Under the pieces are notes generated by a model that made no database searches, was not told the DNA's origin, and saw only the letters and a list, made by a program, of their open reading frames with translations. The position numbers and the translations under genes are program-made. Positions 44,833 through 47,823 of a DNA stretch of 47,823 nt are shown in pieces. The stretch lies in contig NZ_FOUY01000044.1 in the NCBI RefSeq assembly GCF_900115005.1, positions 1 to 47,823 of the forward strand, in the 5' to 3' direction. Numbering within the stretch: position 1 is the first letter of the stretch; the number at the start of each line of letters is the position of its first letter. Origin of the DNA: Pseudonocardia ammonioxydans. GTDB taxonomy: Bacteria; Actinomycetota; Actinomycetes; Mycobacteriales; Pseudonocardiaceae.

Positions 44833-45744
44833 TCACCAGGTGTCGGGCGCGACGATCGTCTCGGCGAAGGTGCGGGTCGTGGCGTCCTCGGTCGACGTGC
44901 GCCACAGGGGGAGGAGCACGAACGGCTCGGCGTCGAGCACCGGGATCGCCCGCACCGTCGGGGGCAGCGGCAGCGCCTCCAACATGGACGAGTAGGTCAG
45001 GTAGCCGTACTCGTCGCGTTCCAGGAGCGTCGCGAGCTCCTGGTGGTGACCGTGCCACGGCTGGTCCACCGTGGCGATCGCACGCCCGTTGGGGGCGGTG
45101 CGGGGGATCCAGCTGTCCCGGAAGACCGCAGGCTGCTCGCCGCTCATCCTGATCACGGGGTGCTCGGTCAGGTCGTCGAGGCCGATCGAGGCGCGCGAGG
45201 CCAGGGGATGCCCGCACCCGACCAGCAGCACGCGGCCGCGCTGCGCGATCGGCGGGCCGTTCCGGAGCCCGTCCGCCGGGCGGTCCGCCGGGAACGCACC
45301 CGGCCACCAGGTCAGCCAGACGTCGACGTCCCCGCGGTACAGCGGATCGAGGTAGCGAACGGTGTCGAACCGCAGGCAGACGACCGTGCAGTGCGGGGCC
45401 CGTCGCTCGAACGCCTTGATGAGCGCTGCGACCTCGGGGACGTTCTCGGCGGTGATCAGGTGCCCGACCCTCAGTAGCTGTGCCACACCACGTGCTCGTT
45501 CGCGCGCCGCGCCGAGCGTGCGATCCAGGGTCTCGAATGCGGGGCCGAGCTCGGCCAGCAGCGATCGCCCGAGCGGCGTCAGGTCGACCCGCCGGCTCGT
45601 GCGATGGAACAGCCGGCCCCCGATGCGACGCTCGAACGCCTGCACGGTCTGGCTGACGCGTGCCGTCGACATCATCAGTCGTTCGGCGGTGCGGCCGAAG
45701 TGCAACTCCTCGGCCAACGTCAGGAACGTCTCGACGTCGCGCAT
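44833..45744 (-). CDS. LysR-family transcriptional regulator
   Basis: This 303-residue LTTR has an N-terminal winged helix (MRDVETFLTLAEELHFGRTA, then RVSQTVQAFERRIGGRLFHR) and a periplasmic-binding-like effector domain from about residue 90 (LLRVGHLITAENVPEVAALI). The ATG at 45744 is chosen because it begins at the family's first helix; a GTG at 45765 is possible. LysR regulators usually control a divergent gene, but the nearest upstream gene, the glycosyltransferase, lies on the same strand, so its target is unclear. Confidence 0.9.
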   Translation of the reverse strand: MRDVETFLTLAEELHFGRTAERLMMSTARVSQTVQAFERRIGGRLFHRTSRRVDLTPLGRSLLAELGPAFETLDRTLGAARERARGVAQLLRVGHLITAENVPEVAALIKAFERRAPHCTVVCLRFDTVRYLDPLYRGDVDVWLTWWPGAFPADRPADGLRNGPPIAQRGRVLLVGCGHPLASRASIGLDDLTEHPVIRMSGEQPAVFRDSWIPRTAPNGRAIATVDQPWHGHHQELATLLERDEYGYLTYSSMLEALPLPPTVRAIPVLDAEPFVLLPLWRTSTEDATTRTFAETIVAPDTW

Positions 45745-45873
45745 CTCGACCCCGCCGGCGACCACCCGCTCACCCCCGCATCGAGGCGACGATCATGGCC
45801 CCGCCCCCGTCGTGCCTGCGGACAGGCTACGGACGTCAGCGGATCGGCATAAGGCGTCGTTCGGCCCGGCCCG

Positions 45874-45889
45874 GTCCACCGCGGTGGAC
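45874..45889. promoter_or_regulatory. Perfect 16-base palindrome between glycosyltransferase and lysR
   Basis: GTCCACCG is followed directly by CGGTGGAC. It lies 3 bases beyond the glycosyltransferase stop and about 130 bases upstream of the LysR start. It has no loop, so it is better suited as a protein-binding site than as a terminator. Confidence 0.4.
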
Positions 45890-45891
45890 GA

Positions 45892-47133
45892 TCACGACCG
45901 GGCTGCGAGCCGCTCCACCAGCTCGACCACCGCACCCGCGCCGTCATCGGCGGTCACCACACGCTGCAGGACCTGCGCCGCCGCACGGTGGCGGGGCTCG
46001 CGCACGGCGGCACGGACGGCCTCGGCCAGCCGGCCCGCGTCCAGCCTCCGGAACGGGATCACCTCGGGCGCGCAGCCCAGCTCGACCAGCCGGCGTGACC
46101 ACAGCGGCTGGTCGGCGAACACGGGAGCCGGCACCGAGGGGACCCCTGCGCGCAGGGTGGCTCCCGTGGTGCCTGCGCCCGCGTGGTGGACCACGGCGGC
46201 GACCTGCGGGAACAGCCATTCGTGCGGGACGTCGTCGACCGCGAGCACGTCCGGGCCGAACCCGTCGGGGGTGTTGACACCCAACCCGGCCCGCCCGGCC
46301 TGCAGGACCCCGCGCATCCCGGCCCGGCGCAGTGCCGCGACGACGAGTGGCGCGAGCCGCGCGCCGTGACCGCCCGCCATGCTGCCGAACCCGACGAACA
46401 CCGGCGGCGGTCCACCGGCGAGGAACGAGGTCAGCTCGGCCGGCGGTTCCCAGGTCGTCGCGGGCGGCCACCAGTACCCGACGACGTCGAGTCCGGGACG
46501 CCAGTCCGCCGGCCGTGGCAGCACGGCCGGGCTGTACCCGTGCAGGATCGGCCACCGCTCGGCGGCCTGCCGCGCCTGCGTCCGCCGCACCGAGCGACGG
46601 GGCAGGCCGAGGTCGCGGCGCAGCTCCGCGGTGGCCCGGTGGAACGGGATCATGCTCCGGACGCCCAGCGACCCGAGCAGCCGGTTGCCCGGCCGCCCCC
46701 AGGAACGGGCCGAGTGCAGCACGATCGGTGGGAAATCCCCGGTGGGCGTCATCGGCTGGCAGTACACCCCCGCGCCGGGTATGCCCCGCGCCTCGGCGAC
46801 GTCGTAGCCGAACGGTGCCGACCCGTTGGTCAGCAGCAGGTCCGCGTGCGCTGCGGCGTCGTAGGTCGCACGGGCCGCCTCCCGGAGCAGCGTGGTCAGT
46901 CGCGGGACCCGGCCCGCCTGGTAGGCCGGGGTCGAGCGTTCCGGCAGGTCGAGCAGCACACCGAGATCGCCGGGCAGTGGGTGGCACTCCAGCCCCGCGG
47001 CCCGCACCATCGCTGCGTAGGACGGGTGCGCGGCGATCGTGACGGTGTGTCCGGCCCCGCGCAGCCGTTCGCCGATCCCGACGCAGGGCGCCACGTCGCC
47101 CCGCGATCCGACCGCAGCGATGAGCACGCGCAT
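45892..47133 (-). CDS. Glycosyltransferase, family 1 (sterol/macrolide glucosyltransferase-like)
   Basis: This 413-residue GT-B enzyme starts with MRVLIAAVGSRGDVAPCVGI, typical of the UGT80/MGT group. The donor-binding C-terminal half contains PPVFVGFGSMAGG, VDDVPHEWLFPQVAAVVHHA and GAGTTGATLRAGVPSVPAP with FADQPLWSRRL, the bacterial counterpart of the plant PSPG box. It should transfer a sugar from UDP- or dTDP-sugar to a lipid or small-molecule acceptor. A catalytic His is expected near residue 17 in other members, but here the position is in CVGIGERL, so it is unassigned. The ATG at 47133 is used. No biosynthetic cluster surrounds it, so it may inactivate foreign compounds. Confidence 0.87.
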   Translation of the reverse strand: MRVLIAAVGSRGDVAPCVGIGERLRGAGHTVTIAAHPSYAAMVRAAGLECHPLPGDLGVLLDLPERSTPAYQAGRVPRLTTLLREAARATYDAAAHADLLLTNGSAPFGYDVAEARGIPGAGVYCQPMTPTGDFPPIVLHSARSWGRPGNRLLGSLGVRSMIPFHRATAELRRDLGLPRRSVRRTQARQAAERWPILHGYSPAVLPRPADWRPGLDVVGYWWPPATTWEPPAELTSFLAGGPPPVFVGFGSMAGGHGARLAPLVVAALRRAGMRGVLQAGRAGLGVNTPDGFGPDVLAVDDVPHEWLFPQVAAVVHHAGAGTTGATLRAGVPSVPAPVFADQPLWSRRLVELGCAPEVIPFRRLDAGRLAEAVRAAVREPRHRAAAQVLQRVVTADDGAGAVVELVERLAARS

Positions 47134-47208
47134 GACCACACTCCGTCGACTCGGTGGGCGGGAGCGGATACCAACAGTCACCGGCCGTGGTCCGCAACCG
47201 GTTTCGCC

Positions 47209-47227
47209 CCGCCCGGGACCCGGGCGG
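47209..47227. promoter_or_regulatory. Perfect 19-base inverted repeat in a divergent promoter region
   Basis: CCGCCCGGG and CCCGGGCGG flank a single A. The repeat is between the glycosyltransferase gene and the HD-domain gene, about 75 bases from each start. It could be an operator for a dimeric regulator. In such GC-rich DNA chance cannot be excluded. Confidence 0.4.
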
Positions 47228-47302
47228 CTCAGCGCCGGGATGCGGGCCGCGCGGTGCCGGGCGACCCTGGGGTCGTACCGAGACGAGCAGGCGAGGGAGA
47301 GC

Positions 47303-47823
47303 ATGAGCGAGACGATTGCGGGCGTGCCGATCCCGGACGGCGCGGTGGCGCGGGAGGCGACGGAACTGGTCCGCGACACGGCGTCACCGCTGCTGTTCGA
47401 CCACTCGCGGCGGGTCTACGTGTTCGGGGCGCTGCGCGGGCGCGAGCAGGGCCTGGAGTTCGACCCCGAGCTGCTCTACATCGGCGCGATGTTCCACGAC
47501 CTCGGGCTGACCGAGCGGTTCCGGCGCACCGACCAGCGCTTCGAGATCGACGGCGCCGACGAGGCCCGCCGCTTCCTGCACGCCCACGGCATCACCGGCG
47601 ACAGCGCGGACCGGGTGTGGACCGCGATCGCGCTGCACACCACCCCGGAGATCCCGCTGCACATGGCACCCGAGATCGCCCTGCTCACCCGGGGCGTGGA
47701 GCTCGACGTGCTCGGCATCGGCTACCACGCGCTCTCCGAGCAGCAGCGCGCTGCGGTGGTCGAGGCCCATCCCCGCCCGGACTTCAAGAACCGCATCCTG
47801 GCAGCGTTCACCGAGGGCATCCG
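47303..47823 (+). CDS. HD-domain protein (cut by window edge)
   Basis: At least 173 residues are visible and the frame is open at the window end. The order is a helical start (GVPIPDGAVAREATELVRDT), then LLFDHSRRVYVFGALRGRE, and the HD pair in LYIGAMFHDLGLT (His65, Asp66), with His34 as the upstream metal ligand. IALHTTPEIPLHMAPEIALL follows. This form resembles the cyanamide-hydratase-like (DDI2/Cah) group of HD proteins rather than nucleotide phosphohydrolases. The ATG at 47303 is preceded by GAGGGAGA. The substrate is not known. Confidence 0.82.
   Translation, partial: MSETIAGVPIPDGAVAREATELVRDTASPLLFDHSRRVYVFGALRGREQGLEFDPELLYIGAMFHDLGLTERFRRTDQRFEIDGADEARRFLHAHGITGDSADRVWTAIALHTTPEIPLHMAPEIALLTRGVELDVLGIGYHALSEQQRAAVVEAHPRPDFKNRILAAFTEGI

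Overview
The window is very GC-rich DNA with densely packed genes, frequent GTG starts and 1-4 base start/stop overlaps. It comes from the chromosome of an actinobacterium. Protein content (actinobacterial HrpA with a DUF3418-type C-terminus, DUF2236 oxygenase, PAS/GAF/SpoIIE regulators, a 3Fe-4S ferredoxin, an IS701-type transposase) fits the Pseudonocardiaceae, probably Pseudonocardia; the genus is an inference from gene content and composition only. About 38 protein genes, one possible leader peptide and three tRNAs can be supported. No CRISPR array, rRNA, prophage or integrative element is visible.

Layout. 1-280: 5' part of an IS701-family transposase running off the left edge. 379-5838: housekeeping and catabolic genes (pyrD, an S4 RNA-binding protein, a lipid-kinase-like protein, a 2-keto-4-pentenoate hydratase-type protein, malQ). 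6092-16827: a very large, low-complexity membrane-anchored protein, translationally coupled to a monoacylglycerol-lipase-like hydrolase and followed by a 1,879-residue signalling protein that joins sensor, degenerate histidine kinase, receiver, PP2C phosphatase, anti-sigma kinase and STAS domains. 16954-18062: cysteine dioxygenase and rhodanese genes behind a possible leader peptide. 18119-22402: a tightly coupled four-gene oxygenation operon (PF10118 protein, FMN/2Fe-2S reductase, Baeyer-Villiger-type monooxygenase, SDR) with a divergent TetR gene. 23137-26818: a second TetR divergent from a DUF2236 oxygenase, then an acyl-CoA dehydrogenase and a VOC protein. 26892-38933: hrpA, a serine hydrolase, an atypical SDR, a DUF72 protein, a collagen-like membrane protein, an MFS transporter, an acyl-CoA ligase, a ferredoxin and a small secreted protein. 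39105-42897: prpE-type ligase, SGNH hydrolase, small conserved protein. 43049-43339: tRNA-Glu, tRNA-Asp, tRNA-Phe. 43437-47823: LURP-one/scramblase-like protein with a membrane partner, a LysR regulator, a glycosyltransferase, and an HD-domain protein cut by the right edge.

The most promising candidate for an undescribed system is the 18119-22402 operon. Its first gene belongs to a family annotated only as a predicted metal-dependent hydrolase, but it shows the E...ExxH...E...ExxH pattern of carboxylate di-iron oxygenases and is coupled to a dedicated reductase. Together with the SDR and monooxygenase it could hydroxylate a hydrocarbon-like substrate, oxidise the alcohol to a ketone and convert the ketone to an ester or lactone. 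Other notable observations are the histidine-less kinase fused to a complete partner-switching module, a near-perfect 40-base palindrome inside the hrpA reading frame, 14-base tandem repeats laid across two unrelated stop codons so that all three frames are stopped, and a threonine-rich collagen-like protein.
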